Positions 26,648 to 35,606 of a stretch of DNA of 64,000 nt are shown in pieces (within the stretch, counting starts at the first letter, position 1; every line of letters begins with the position of its first letter). Position numbers and translations under genes: made by a program. The notes under the pieces are model-generated. The model made no database searches, had not been told where the DNA came from, and saw only the letters and a program-made list of their open reading frames with translations. The stretch comes from Aquincola tertiaricarbonis (GTDB lineage: Bacteria; Pseudomonadota; Gammaproteobacteria; Burkholderiales; Burkholderiaceae_C): assembly GCF_000969605.1 (NCBI RefSeq), contig NZ_JZUE01000021.1:43718-107717 (forward strand), written 5' to 3'.

Positions 26648-27574
26648 ATGGCCGGTTCCAGCTTGCTCGCCCTGATCGACGACATCGCCTCCGTGCTGGA
26701 CGACGTGGCCGTGCTCACCAAGCTGGCCACCAAGAAGACCGCCGGCGTGCTCGGCGACGACCTGGCGCTCAATGCCCAGCAGGTCACCGGCGTCAAGGCC
26801 GACCGCGAGCTGCCGGTGGTGTGGGCGGTGGCCAAGGGCTCCTTCGTCAACAAGGCGATCCTGGTGCCGGCGGCGCTGCTCATCAGTGCCTTTGCGCCCT
26901 GGGCGGTGACGCCGCTGCTGATGCTGGGCGGCGCCTTCCTGTGCTTCGAAGGCGTGGAGAAGCTGGCGCACAAGTTCCTGCATTCGAAGGAGGAAGACGC
27001 CGCCACCCGCGCCCGCCATGTACAGGCGCTGGGCGACAGCCACGTGGACCTGGTGGCGCTGGAGAAGGACAAGATCAAGGGCGCCATCCGCACCGACTTC
27101 ATCCTGTCGGCCGAGATCATCGCCATCACCCTGGGCACCGTGGCCGACGCGCCCTTCACTACCCAGGTGATGGTGCTGGTGGGCATTGCGCTGCTGATGA
27201 CGGTGGGCGTGTACGGCCTGGTGGCCGGCATCGTGAAGCTGGACGACGCCGGCCTGGCGCTCAGCCGTAGCGGCAGCGGCGGCCTGCAGGCCCTGGGCCG
27301 CGGCATCCTGGCCGCCGCGCCCTGGCTGATGAAGTTCCTCAGCGTGGCCGGCACCGCGGCCATGTTCCTGGTGGGCGGCGGCATCCTGGTGCACGGCGTG
27401 GGCCCGGTGGCCCATGCCATCGAGGGCTTTGCCGAGCCGCTGGGGGGCGTGGCGGGCTGGCTGGTGGCCAACCTGGCCAACATGGTGGTGGGCGCCATCG
27501 CCGGTGCCATCATCCTGGCGGTGGTGATGGGGGTGCAGCGCCTGCGTGGCAAGGCCCCCGCCGCCGCGCATTGA
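26648..27574 (+). CDS. DUF808 (YedI-like) inner-membrane protein
   Basis: The product has 308 residues. The start ([17 protein letters not shown]) and [20 protein letters not shown] are the conserved opening of DUF808. Several hydrophobic helices follow (about 75-100, 155-175, 180-205, 225-250, 275-300). GAAGGTG precedes the ATG. Function unknown; probably an inner-membrane protein. Confidence 0.9.
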   Translation: MAGSSLLALIDDIASVLDDVAVLTKLATKKTAGVLGDDLALNAQQVTGVKADRELPVVWAVAKGSFVNKAILVPAALLISAFAPWAVTPLLMLGGAFLCFEGVEKLAHKFLHSKEEDAATRARHVQALGDSHVDLVALEKDKIKGAIRTDFILSAEIIAITLGTVADAPFTTQVMVLVGIALLMTVGVYGLVAGIVKLDDAGLALSRSGSGGLQALGRGILAAAPWLMKFLSVAGTAAMFLVGGGILVHGVGPVAHAIEGFAEPLGGVAGWLVANLANMVVGAIAGAIILAVVMGVQRLRGKAPAAAH

Positions 27575-27608
27575 TACTCCCGGCTTTGCCCGAGACCGTT
27601 TCGTTCCC

Positions 27609-28562
27609 GTGACCATCCGCTTGCTGCTGGCCCCGATGGAGGGCCTGCTGGACTTCGCCCTGCGCGACACCCTCACCGCCGTCGGCGGCATCGACCGCTG
27701 CGTGTCGGAGTTCATCCGCGTCACCGGCACGCTGCTGCCGGAGAAGGCCTTCGTGCGGGTGATGCCCGAGCTGCACAACGGCGGCCGCACCCGTGCCGGC
27801 GTGCCGGTGCGGGCGCAGCTGCTGGGCTCCGACCCGGCCTGCCTGGCCGAGAACGCGCAGCGCCTGGCCTCGCTCGGCCCGGCCGGCATCGACCTCAACT
27901 TCGGCTGCCCGGCCAAGGTGGTCAACCGCCATGGCGGCGGCGCCGCCCTGCTGGTGGACCCGCCGTTGGTCGGCCGCATCGTGGAAGCCGTCCGCCGCGC
28001 GGTGCCGGCGCACATGCCGGTGTCGGCCAAGATGCGGCTGGGCTTCGAGGACGACCGCCTGGCTATCGACTGCGCGCAGGCCATCGAGGCCGGCGGCGCC
28101 GAGGAACTGGTCGTGCATGCCCGCACCAAGGCCCACGGTTACAGGCCGCCCGCCTACTGGGAGCGCATCGCCGACATCCGCGCCGCGGTGAAGCTGCCGG
28201 TGGTGGCCAACGGCGAGATCTGGACCGTGGCCGACGCGCTGCGCTGCACCGAGGTGTCTGGCTGTGACGCGCTGATGCTGGGCCGCGGCATGGTGGCCGA
28301 CCCCGGCCTGGCGCTGGCCATCCGCGGCGCGGAACAGGCGGTGGGCTGGCCGGCACTGCAGCCGCGGCTGGCCGACTTCTGGCAGCTCATCCGCCTGCGT
28401 GTGGAGGCGCGTCACCAGGCGGGCCGGCTAAAACAGTGGCTCAACTTCCTGCGGCGGGTGCATCCGCAGGCGGAGGACGCCTACCAGGCCGTGCGCACGC
28501 TGACCGACCCGCAACTCGTCACGCAGCGGCTGTTCGGCGGCGCCACGTCTCACAGCCTGTAG
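27609..28562 (+). CDS. dusC: tRNA-dihydrouridine synthase, DusC-like
   Basis: The product has 317 residues from GTG 27609, which is used because the conserved core (RLLLAPMEGLLD) follows within three residues. FMN barrel motifs are LNFGCPAKVVNRHGGGAALL, with the catalytic Cys, HARTKAHGYRPPAYWE and ANGEIWTVADA. The HARTKxxGYxPPAxW block is typical of DusC, which reduces U16 of tRNA. The helical C-terminal domain is complete. No Shine-Dalgarno is obvious. Confidence 0.88.
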   Translation: MTIRLLLAPMEGLLDFALRDTLTAVGGIDRCVSEFIRVTGTLLPEKAFVRVMPELHNGGRTRAGVPVRAQLLGSDPACLAENAQRLASLGPAGIDLNFGCPAKVVNRHGGGAALLVDPPLVGRIVEAVRRAVPAHMPVSAKMRLGFEDDRLAIDCAQAIEAGGAEELVVHARTKAHGYRPPAYWERIADIRAAVKLPVVANGEIWTVADALRCTEVSGCDALMLGRGMVADPGLALAIRGAEQAVGWPALQPRLADFWQLIRLRVEARHQAGRLKQWLNFLRRVHPQAEDAYQAVRTLTDPQLVTQRLFGGATSHSL

Positions 28563-28694
28563 GCGAACTTGCTACGTCCTTCGTAGTGGGGTGCCGACAC
28601 ACCCTTGAGGTGGTGGGACATGGCGCATCAGAGGGGTGGTGCCTACGCTTGGCACCAAGGACGATGTACCCATCCACCCACCGGGAGCGATGCC

Positions 28695-28913
28695 ATGATT
28701 TCCACTGCATCCCACGCCGAAGCCGCCTACGAGCTGCGCTTCGAGTCGCTGTTCCACTCGGGACGCGCACTCACCTTCCCGTGTGACGAGCGCGGCCAGG
28801 TGCACCTGGATTCGCTCAGCGAGCGGGCGCGGGACAACTACCTGTACGCACGCGCCGTGGTCGGCCGGGAATACTGCCCGCCCGCGGTCTGCCTGAGCGA
28901 CCGCGTGCACTGA
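28695..28913 (+). CDS. Small conserved-type hypothetical protein (72 residues)
   Basis: The product has 72 residues. GGGAG lies 7 bases before the ATG. The sequence is soluble and charged (YELRFESLFHSGRALTFPCD, then LSERARDNYLYARAVVG), without a membrane segment or known motif. The clear ribosome site and codon bias make it a real gene. Function unknown. It converges on xdhC with a 23-bp gap. Confidence 0.75.
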   Translation: MISTASHAEAAYELRFESLFHSGRALTFPCDERGQVHLDSLSERARDNYLYARAVVGREYCPPAVCLSDRVH

Positions 28914-28936
28914 CCACACGCCTGCCGGGCCTGCCC

Positions 28937-29755
28937 TCAGGCCCCGGGCCGGCGCTGCTGCAGCAGCTGCGCCACCACCGCCATCGCGATCACCTCCGGC
29001 TCCTTGCCGGTGATGCCTTCCACGCCGATGGGGCAGTGCATGCGGGCCAGGGTATCGGGCGCCATGCCCTTGGCTTCCATGCGGTGCACGAAGCGCGCGC
29101 GCTTGGTGGCCGAGCCGATCAGGCCGAAGAAGCCGAAGTCCCCCCGCTTCAGGATGGCTTCGGTGATGCGCAGGTCCAGGTCGTGGCTGTGCGTCAGCAC
29201 CAGGTAGAAGGCCCCGGGCGGCGCAGCGTCCACCTCACCTTCCACCGCATCCACCGCCAGCGCGCAGATGTGGTCCGGCGCCGGCACGAAGGCATCGGCG
29301 GGCGGAAACTGGTCCTCCCGCTCGTCGATCCAGTCCACCCGGCAATCCAGCGTGGCCAGCAGCCGCACGATGGCCTGCCCCACATGGCCGGCACCGTACA
29401 GCTGCAGGTGGAACATCGGCTCGGGCTCGGGCCAGGCGGCCAGGGCCGCATCGTCCAGCCAGTCGAAGGCCAGCGTCACCGCGCCGCCGCAGCACTGGCC
29501 CAGCGCCGGGCCCAGCGGATAGTGCCGCTGGAATGCGGCCTGTCCTTCGGCCAGCATCGCACGCGCGGCGTCGATGGCCTTCAGCTCCAGGTGGCCACCG
29601 CCGATGGTGCCCACCGCCTCCCGCGCCGACACCAGCATGCGCGTGCCGGCATGGCGCGGCGCCGAGCCGCGCGACTCGACCACCTGCACCACCACCGCGG
29701 GATGGCGGGCGGCATGGCGCCAGGCGCGGGCGGTGCGGCGGACGTGGCGGTCCAT
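28937..29755 (-). CDS. xdhC: Xanthine dehydrogenase accessory protein XdhC
   Basis: The product has 272 residues. The N-terminal XdhC/CoxI domain (VVQVVESRGSAPRHAGTRML, GTIGGGHLE) is followed by a C-terminal Rossmann domain (LYGAGHVGQAIVRLL) and FGLIGSATKRARF. It binds molybdenum cofactor and inserts or sulfurates it into XdhB. The ATG at 29755 lies 5 bp downstream of the xdhB stop, so the two are in one operon. Upstream in-frame starts lie inside xdhB. Confidence 0.94.
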   Translation of the reverse strand: MDRHVRRTARAWRHAARHPAVVVQVVESRGSAPRHAGTRMLVSAREAVGTIGGGHLELKAIDAARAMLAEGQAAFQRHYPLGPALGQCCGGAVTLAFDWLDDAALAAWPEPEPMFHLQLYGAGHVGQAIVRLLATLDCRVDWIDEREDQFPPADAFVPAPDHICALAVDAVEGEVDAAPPGAFYLVLTHSHDLDLRITEAILKRGDFGFFGLIGSATKRARFVHRMEAKGMAPDTLARMHCPIGVEGITGKEPEVIAMAVVAQLLQQRRPGA

Positions 29756-29760
29756 CGCGC

Positions 29761-32184
29761 TCAGCCCGCCGCCTTCACCGCGGTGAGCGCGGCCAGGATG
29801 GCTTCCGACGTGGCCGGCGCGCGCAGCGGTGGATCGACGCGGTGGTCGGCCGCGGCCGAGATGGCGTCGCGTATCGCGAAGAACACCGAGAACGGCAGCA
29901 GCAGCGGCGGCTCGCCCACGGCCTTGCTGCGGTGGATCGAGTCCTCGCGGTTGGGGCCTTCGAACAGCTTGACGTTGAACACCGGTGGGCAATCGTTGGC
30001 CGTCGGGATCTTGTAGGTGCTGGGCGCATGCGTGGTCAGCTTGCCGGTCTGCGGGTGCCACACCAGCTCCTCGGTGGTGAGCCAGCCCATGCCCTGGATG
30101 AAGGCGCCTTCCACCTGGCCGATGTCGATGGCCGGGTTGAGCGAGCGGCCCGCGTCGTGCAGCACGTCGGCGCGCAGCAGCTTCCATTCGCCGGTCAGCG
30201 TATCCACCACCACCTCGCTCACGGCCGCGCCGTAGGCGAAGTAGAAGAAGGGCCGGCCCTTCATCGTCTCGCGGTTCCAGCTCAGGCCGGGCGTGGCGTA
30301 GAAGCCGTCGGACCACAGCTGCACGCGATCCAGGTAGGCCTGCGCCACCACCGCATCGAAGGGCAAGGTGCGGCCGCCGACCTGCACCTGGTCATTCGCG
30401 AACACCACCTTGGCCGGCGTGCCGCCATGGTGGGCCGCAATGCAGGCGGCCAGCCGCTCCTTGATCTGGCGCGCCGCATCCTGCGCGGCCTTGCCGTTCA
30501 GGTCCGCGCCGGTGGAAGCGGCGGTGGCGGAGGTGTTGGCCACCTTCTGCGTGTCGGTGGCGGTCACGCGCACCCGCTCGAAGCCGACGCCCAGCTCATG
30601 CGCCACCACCTGGGCCACCTTGGTGTTCAGGCCTTGGCCCATCTCGGTGCCGCCATGGTTCACCAGGATGGAGCCGTCGTTGTACACATGCACCAGCGCG
30701 CCGGCCTGGTTGAAGTGCTTCACGTTGAACGAGATGCCGAACTTCAGCGGCACCAGCGCCAGCCCGCGCTTGAGCAGCGGGCTGCCGGCATTGAACTGCG
30801 CGATGGCCTCGCGCCGCGCGGCGTAGTCGCTGCTGGCCACCAGCTGGTCGACCACCTCGTGCACGATGTTGTCGGTGACGGTCTGCTCGTAGGGCGTGAC
30901 GTTGCGCTCGGTGGTGCCGTAGAAGTTGGCCCGGCGCACCGCCAGCGGGTCGCGGCCCAGCCGGCGCGCCACCGCATCCAGGATGTTCTCCACCGCGATG
31001 GCGCCCTGCGGCCCGCCGAAGCCGCGGAAGGCGGTGTTGCTCTGGGTGTTGGTCTTGCCCGAGTAGCCGTGCAGCGCCACGTCGGGCAGCCAGTAGGCAT
31101 TGTCGAAGTGGCACAGCGCGCGGGTCATCACCGGGCCGCTCAGGTCGGCGGAATGGCCGGCGCGCGAGACCATCGTCACCTCGGCGCCCAGGATGCGGCC
31201 TTCGTCGTCGTAGCCGACGTCGTACTCATACCAGAAGCAGTGGCGCCGGCCGGTGATCAGGAAGTCGTCGTCGCGGTCCAGCCGCAGCTTGACCGGCCGG
31301 TTGAGCTTCTTCGCGGCCACCGCGGCCACGCAGGCGAACAGGCCCGACTGCGACTCCTTGCCACCGAAGCCGCCGCCCATGCGCCGGCATTCCACCTGCA
31401 CGTGGTGCGCGCGCAGGTGCAGCGCATGGGCCACCAGGTGCTGCATCTCGGTGGGATGCTGGGTGCTGCAATACACATGCATGCCGTCGTTTTCCTTCGG
31501 CACGGCATAGCTGATCTGGCCTTCCAGGTAGAACTGTTCCTGGCCGCCGACGTCGAAGCTGCCCTGCAGCCGGTGCGGCGCCTTGGCGATCGCGGCCTGC
31601 GCGCCGCCTTCGTTGGTGCTGCGCACCAGGTGCATCGGCGGCACCACGTACTGCTGCTTCTCATGCGCCTGCTGCGGCGTGAGCACCGGCGGCAGGGCAT
31701 CGATCTGCAGCACCTGCCTGGCCAGCGCGGCCGCGCGCCGGGCCTGGTCGCGGCTGGCGGCAATGACGGCGAACACCGGCTGGCCGAGGTAGCGGATCTC
31801 GCCGTCGCACAGGATGGGGTCGTCGTGCACGATGGAGCCGCAGTCGTTGCTGCCGGGGATGTCGGCCGCGGTGAGCACGGCCACCACGCCGGGCATGGCC
31901 TTGACCTTGTCGAGCTCGGCGCCTTTCAGCGTGCCGTTGGCCACCGGCGAGAGGCCCAGCGCGCAGTGCAGCGTGCCCTGCAGCTCGGGAATGTCGTCGA
32001 TGTAGGTGGCCTCGCCGACCACATGCAGGTGCGCCGATTCATGCGGCCGGCTGATGCCGACACGGGCCCCGGCGGCCTCGGCCGTGCGTTCGGCCGGCTC
32101 GTCGATGCGGGCCGCGGTGTTCTTCGCATAAGGCGCGAAGGCTTCGGCGGGCTGCAGCAGGCTGGGGGCGATGGGCTTGTTCAT
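29761..32184 (-). CDS. xdhB: Xanthine dehydrogenase molybdopterin-binding subunit
   Basis: The product has 807 residues, full-length. Molybdopterin-domain motifs are CRRMGGGFGGKESQ, TNTAFRGFGGPQG-type block (SNTAFRGFGGPQGA), GTEMGQGLNTKV and the catalytic-Glu segment GEPPLLLPFS near the C-terminus. With XdhA it oxidises hypoxanthine and xanthine to urate. The ATG at 32184 is the first with family-like sequence. Unusually, 836 bp of gene-free repeat DNA separate it from xdhA, which lies upstream in the same direction. Confidence 0.95.
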   Translation of the reverse strand: MNKPIAPSLLQPAEAFAPYAKNTAARIDEPAERTAEAAGARVGISRPHESAHLHVVGEATYIDDIPELQGTLHCALGLSPVANGTLKGAELDKVKAMPGVVAVLTAADIPGSNDCGSIVHDDPILCDGEIRYLGQPVFAVIAASRDQARRAAALARQVLQIDALPPVLTPQQAHEKQQYVVPPMHLVRSTNEGGAQAAIAKAPHRLQGSFDVGGQEQFYLEGQISYAVPKENDGMHVYCSTQHPTEMQHLVAHALHLRAHHVQVECRRMGGGFGGKESQSGLFACVAAVAAKKLNRPVKLRLDRDDDFLITGRRHCFWYEYDVGYDDEGRILGAEVTMVSRAGHSADLSGPVMTRALCHFDNAYWLPDVALHGYSGKTNTQSNTAFRGFGGPQGAIAVENILDAVARRLGRDPLAVRRANFYGTTERNVTPYEQTVTDNIVHEVVDQLVASSDYAARREAIAQFNAGSPLLKRGLALVPLKFGISFNVKHFNQAGALVHVYNDGSILVNHGGTEMGQGLNTKVAQVVAHELGVGFERVRVTATDTQKVANTSATAASTGADLNGKAAQDAARQIKERLAACIAAHHGGTPAKVVFANDQVQVGGRTLPFDAVVAQAYLDRVQLWSDGFYATPGLSWNRETMKGRPFFYFAYGAAVSEVVVDTLTGEWKLLRADVLHDAGRSLNPAIDIGQVEGAFIQGMGWLTTEELVWHPQTGKLTTHAPSTYKIPTANDCPPVFNVKLFEGPNREDSIHRSKAVGEPPLLLPFSVFFAIRDAISAAADHRVDPPLRAPATSEAILAALTAVKAAG

Positions 32185-32327
32185 GGTGCGGCTCTGGTTT
32201 TTTCGGCGGGCGGCGTCGACTTGTCTAGGCAAGTGGCCGGTGCCGGCTTGCGGCGGTGCGCTGTGTTGGGCGGTGTTGGGCTTGCTCTCGCGCCTGGGCT
32301 GGGGGCGCGTTGGCGGAGGCTCGGCGG

Positions 32328-32570
32328 GGCGGGGGGGTGTGCGGGCAGGCCCGGGGGCGCAACTTCCGCGGTTCGCGCTGCGCGCGAACTGCCCTGCGCT
32401 GCTCGGTCGGGCGGCCCGCGCCGCGTAACTCGCTGCGGGTGCTTCGCCCCCTCCGCTCAGACACCCGCCTGCGAGTCAGATGTTGTGGCGCGCTGCGCGC
32501 GCGGGCCACCCGCCCTGCGCTGCTCGGCGCTCCACATGCGCCCCCGGGCCTGCCCGCACGCCCCCCCGCC
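32328..32570 (-). repeat. Structured intergenic repeat, copy 3 (xdh spacer)
   Basis: The 243-bp element is bounded by 33-bp terminal inverted repeats (32328-32360 and 32538-32570) that match except for one G-T wobble. Inside, GTTCGCGC-TGC-GCGCGAAC forms an 8-bp hairpin (32371-32389), and ACTCGC pairs with a distant GCGAGT. The core is homologous to copies at 45662-45907 and 46088-46329, but the stem sequences differ with compensating changes. Orientation is assigned by the core. Confidence 0.85.
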
Positions 32571-32666
32571 GAACACCGGGGGTTCTCGTGCCGGGGCACC
32601 TTGAACCCCAACACCAGCTGCTGCGCGTTGGCAGCGACAGCTTGCGCATCACACCGCCTGTGCTGG

Positions 32667-32958
32667 GCGGGGGGCGGGGCCCGGTGGGGGCGATTTGGGG
32701 CTCGGCGAGGAGCGCAGCGACGAGGTCGGCACGCGCAGCGTGCTTCGTAGACTGACTCGCGGTGGCTGTCCGACTGCACTGAGCGAAGCGAACGTAGCGA
32801 GTTCCGCCGTGCGACCTTGTCGTGAGCACCGGAGCGCAGTCGGCCCGCAGGGCCGACCGAGAGCGCGCGAGTGCCGCCCGGCCGCCCGAAGGCGCTCGCA
32901 CCGACGGCCAACGTGCCGGCGGTTTGGCATTTCACCCCCGCTGGGCCCCGCCCCACGC
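32667..32958 (+). repeat. Structured intergenic repeat, copy 5 (xdh spacer, inverted relative to copy 3)
   Basis: The 292-bp element has 24-bp imperfect terminal inverted repeats (32667-32690 and 32935-32958; 21 of 24 match). Internal stems: GCACGC-GCA-GCGTGC, GTCGGCCC-GCA-GGGCCGAC (32839-32857), and GACGAGGTCG pairing with CGACCTTGTC through one G-T. It is longer than the other copies because of about 50 extra bases after the last hairpin. Confidence 0.8.
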
Positions 32959-33020
32959 GCAGCGCCGCGAGACAGAGCCGTCGTGCAAGAACTCGCTGCC
33001 CAAGCACGGCTCCACCCACC

Positions 33021-34523
33021 TCACACCCCATGCGGCATCACCGCAAACACACTGGTCTGCTCGGCGGGCAGCGGGTCCACCGTGCGTGTCTCCAGCCAGA
33101 AGCGCATCAACAGGTTCTGCGCCACCTGCATGCGGTAGTCGGCACTGGCGCGCATGTCGGTCAGGGGCTTGAAGTCGGTGAGCAAGGCGGCTTGCGCGGC
33201 CTTTACCGTGTCTTCGGTCCACGGCTGGCCGACCAGCGCGGCTTCGGCCGCCGCCGCGCGCTTGACCACCGCGGCCATGCCGCCGAAGGCCAGGCGCACG
33301 CTCTTCACGGTGTCGCCGTCCAGCTCGATCGAGAAGCCTCCGCACAGCGCCGAGATGTCGCAGTCGAAACGCTTGCTGATCTTGTAGGCGCGCACGGTGC
33401 GGTCGAAGGCTGCGCCTGGCACCACCAGCGCCTGCACGAATTCGCCGGGCTCCAGCCTGTTCTTCATGTAGTCCACGTAGAACTCGGGCAGGGGCATGCT
33501 GCGCACACGCTCGCCCTGGCGCAGCTCGATCTGCGCGTCCAGCGCCATCAGCACCGGCGGTGAATCGCCGATGGGCGAGCCGTTGGCCACGTTGCCGCCC
33601 ATCGTGCCGGCATGGCGGATGGGCGGCGAGGCGAAGCGCAACCACACGTCGGTGAGCGACGGCAGGCGCTTCGCCAGCGTTGCATAGGCATCTTCCAGCG
33701 ACGCACCGGCGCCGATGCGCAGCCCGCCGTCCGGCAGCGTTTCTATCGTTTTGAGCGCAGCCACGTTGCCCACATGGATCAGATCGCCCACGTCACGGAA
33801 CTGCTTGCTCACCCACAGGCCGATGTCGGTGGAACCGGCCAGCAGCGTGGCCTTCGGCTTGTCCATGCGCAGCGCGGCCAATGCCTCGATCGTGGTGGGC
33901 GCATGCAGCGTCGCGGCGGGCTCGCCGGCACGGGCGCCGGTGTACGCCAGCGAGCCTGCCTGCAGGGCCTTCAGCGCGGCCACCACGGGCGCTGCGTCCA
34001 GCCGGGCCGCGGGCAGGTCGAACATGCGCTGGCCGGCGTCGATGATCGGCCGGTAGCCGGTGCAGCGGCACAGGTTGCCCGAGAGTTCATCGGCCAATTG
34101 CTGGCGGGTGGGCTGGGTGCCGGCGGCCTGGTGGTGCTCGTAGGCCGACCACAGCGACATCACGAATCCCGGCGTGCAGAAGCCGCATTGCGAGCCGTGG
34201 CACTCCACCATCGCCTGCTGCACCGGGTGCAGCGTGCCGGCGCACTGGGCCTTCAGGTCCTCCACCGTGAACAGCGCCTTGCCGTGCAGCGTGGGCACGA
34301 ACTGGATGCAGCTGTTGACCGTCTGCAGCTTCAGCGCGCCGGCCTCGTCCAGCTCGCCGACCACCACGGTGCAGGCACCGCAATCGCCTTCGTTGCAGCC
34401 TTCCTTGGTGCCGGTGCAATGGGCGTCCTCGCGCAGCCAATCGAGCACGCTGCGGGTGGGATGCACGCCGCTGACGTCGACGATGCGGCCGCGGTGATGG
34501 AAGCGCACGGGTTGTGTTGTCAT
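33021..34523 (-). CDS. xdhA: Xanthine dehydrogenase small subunit (2Fe-2S and FAD domains)
   Basis: The product has 500 residues. The N-terminal ferredoxin-like cluster has CNEGDCGAC (about 43-51), the second 2Fe-2S cluster CGFCTPG and CRCTGYRPI (about 115-155), and a central FAD domain (TLLAGSTDIGLWVSK, GTMGGNVANGSPIGD) with a C-terminal CO-dehydrogenase-flavoprotein-like part. It passes electrons from the Mo subunit to NAD+. Start 34523 is used; no Shine-Dalgarno is visible. Divergent from a LysR gene. The partner xdhB lies downstream beyond a repeat-filled spacer. Confidence 0.95.
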   Translation of the reverse strand: MTTQPVRFHHRGRIVDVSGVHPTRSVLDWLREDAHCTGTKEGCNEGDCGACTVVVGELDEAGALKLQTVNSCIQFVPTLHGKALFTVEDLKAQCAGTLHPVQQAMVECHGSQCGFCTPGFVMSLWSAYEHHQAAGTQPTRQQLADELSGNLCRCTGYRPIIDAGQRMFDLPAARLDAAPVVAALKALQAGSLAYTGARAGEPAATLHAPTTIEALAALRMDKPKATLLAGSTDIGLWVSKQFRDVGDLIHVGNVAALKTIETLPDGGLRIGAGASLEDAYATLAKRLPSLTDVWLRFASPPIRHAGTMGGNVANGSPIGDSPPVLMALDAQIELRQGERVRSMPLPEFYVDYMKNRLEPGEFVQALVVPGAAFDRTVRAYKISKRFDCDISALCGGFSIELDGDTVKSVRLAFGGMAAVVKRAAAAEAALVGQPWTEDTVKAAQAALLTDFKPLTDMRASADYRMQVAQNLLMRFWLETRTVDPLPAEQTSVFAVMPHGV

Positions 34524-34585
34524 GGGTAGGAACTTACCCGTTGAGGGGCGGGCCGTGAATACGATAGCCCTCATAGCACCTATCG
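34524..34585. promoter_or_regulatory. Dyads in the xdhA/LysR divergent promoter region
   Basis: Two inverted repeats lie between the divergent genes: GGGTA-N6-TACCC (34524-34539), abutting the xdhA start codon, and CGATAG-N12-CTATCG (34562-34585), which includes an extra ATAG half-site. The latter is a candidate LysR-type operator. No canonical -10/-35 pair is obvious. Confidence 0.45.
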
Positions 34586-34595
34586 AGCCAGCCAT

Positions 34596-35579
34596 ATGAC
34601 GCAGCGCGCCGAGTTCGACAAGATCGAGCTGTACCTGATCAGAGTCCTCCACACCGTGATCGTCGAACGCAGCGTCTCCCGTGCCGCCCTGCGCCTGCAG
34701 AGCACCCAGCCCGCCGTCAGCGCCCAGCTGAAGCGGCTGCGGGAGCTCACCGGCGATCCGCTGCTGGTGCGGGCCGGCAACGGCATGACGCCCACCGCCA
34801 CAGCGCTGCAGCTGGTGGGCCCGGCGGCCAGCCTGCTGCAGGCGGCCGATGCGCTGTTCAGCCCGCGCATGCGCAGTGCCTCGTTCGATCCGCAGACCAC
34901 CACCGCCACCTTCCGCATCGCCGCCAGTGACTACCTGGACCCGAGCTTCCTGCCCGAGCTGGTGGCGCACGTGCACCAGGCCGCGCCGGGCGCGCGCATC
35001 GAGCTGCAGGCGCTGTCGCGCGACTTCGACTACCGCCGCGGCCTGGCCGACGGCGAGGTCGACCTGGTCATCGGCAACTGGCTGCGCCCGCCGGAAGAGC
35101 TGCACCTGGGCCGGCTGATGTCCGACGAGATCGTGTGCCTGGTGGCCGAGGGCCATCCGGTGGTGCGGCTGGCCGAAGGCGCCGGCAAGGGCTGGACGGT
35201 GGAGAAGTACCTGGGCTGCGAGCACGTCGCGCCTTCGCCGCTGAGCCCGGGCGCGCTGGGCGTGATCGAGGAGCACCTGGCTTCGCTGGGCCTCAAGCGC
35301 AACCTGGTGGTGCGCAGCGCGCACTTCAGCCTGATCCCGCTGATGGTGGCCCGCAGCGGCCTGGTGCTCACCACCGGCCGCCTGTTCTGCTCGCGTTATG
35401 CCGGCGTGCTGCCCGTGCGCATCGTGCGCTGCCCGGCGCCGTTCCCGCCGCTGGCGTACTACCAGCTGTGGCACGACCTGACGCATGCCTCGCCCTCGAT
35501 GCGCTGGCTGCGCGAGCAGGTGCGCGAGGTGGCCCGCCGCGTGGCCGGCCCCACCGCGGTGCCCGCCACGGCGCATTGA
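34596..35579 (+). CDS. LysR family regulator of the purine cluster
   Basis: The product has 327 residues. The helix-turn-helix is at about 20-75 (SVSRAALRLQSTQPAVSAQLKRLRELTGDPLLVR), of the NodD/PcpR-like LysR branch. An effector domain follows (DYLDPSFLPELVAHVHQAAPGARIE is its start). It is divergent from xdhA and 27 bp upstream of guanine deaminase, so it likely governs both directions. A purine or urate would be the natural effector; that is inference from context. Confidence 0.9.
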   Translation: MTQRAEFDKIELYLIRVLHTVIVERSVSRAALRLQSTQPAVSAQLKRLRELTGDPLLVRAGNGMTPTATALQLVGPAASLLQAADALFSPRMRSASFDPQTTTATFRIAASDYLDPSFLPELVAHVHQAAPGARIELQALSRDFDYRRGLADGEVDLVIGNWLRPPEELHLGRLMSDEIVCLVAEGHPVVRLAEGAGKGWTVEKYLGCEHVAPSPLSPGALGVIEEHLASLGLKRNLVVRSAHFSLIPLMVARSGLVLTTGRLFCSRYAGVLPVRIVRCPAPFPPLAYYQLWHDLTHASPSMRWLREQVREVARRVAGPTAVPATAH

Positions 35580-35606
35580 AAATTCCGTTCGACGATTGAA
35601 GTGCCG

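Larger units (their letters stand above)
32185..33020. other. Gene-free 836-bp spacer splitting xdhA from xdhB
   Basis: No supported gene is present on either strand; frames here lack ribosome sites and are Arg/Pro/Ala-rich translations of repeats. The spacer contains two inverted copies of the structured repeat (32328-32570 and 32667-32958). Transcription from xdhA into xdhB would have to cross both. The xdhB-proximal 140 bp are G-rich and otherwise featureless. Confidence 0.8.

Noticed and set aside
28563..28694. A tRNA or small RNA gene upstream of the 72-residue protein
   Set aside because: A short GTGCC/GGCAC hairpin is present, but there is no tRNA cloverleaf, promoter or terminator to support an RNA gene.
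32225..33031. Possible small genes in the xdhA-xdhB spacer
   Set aside because: Same repeat-derived translations as in the other island; no supported start.
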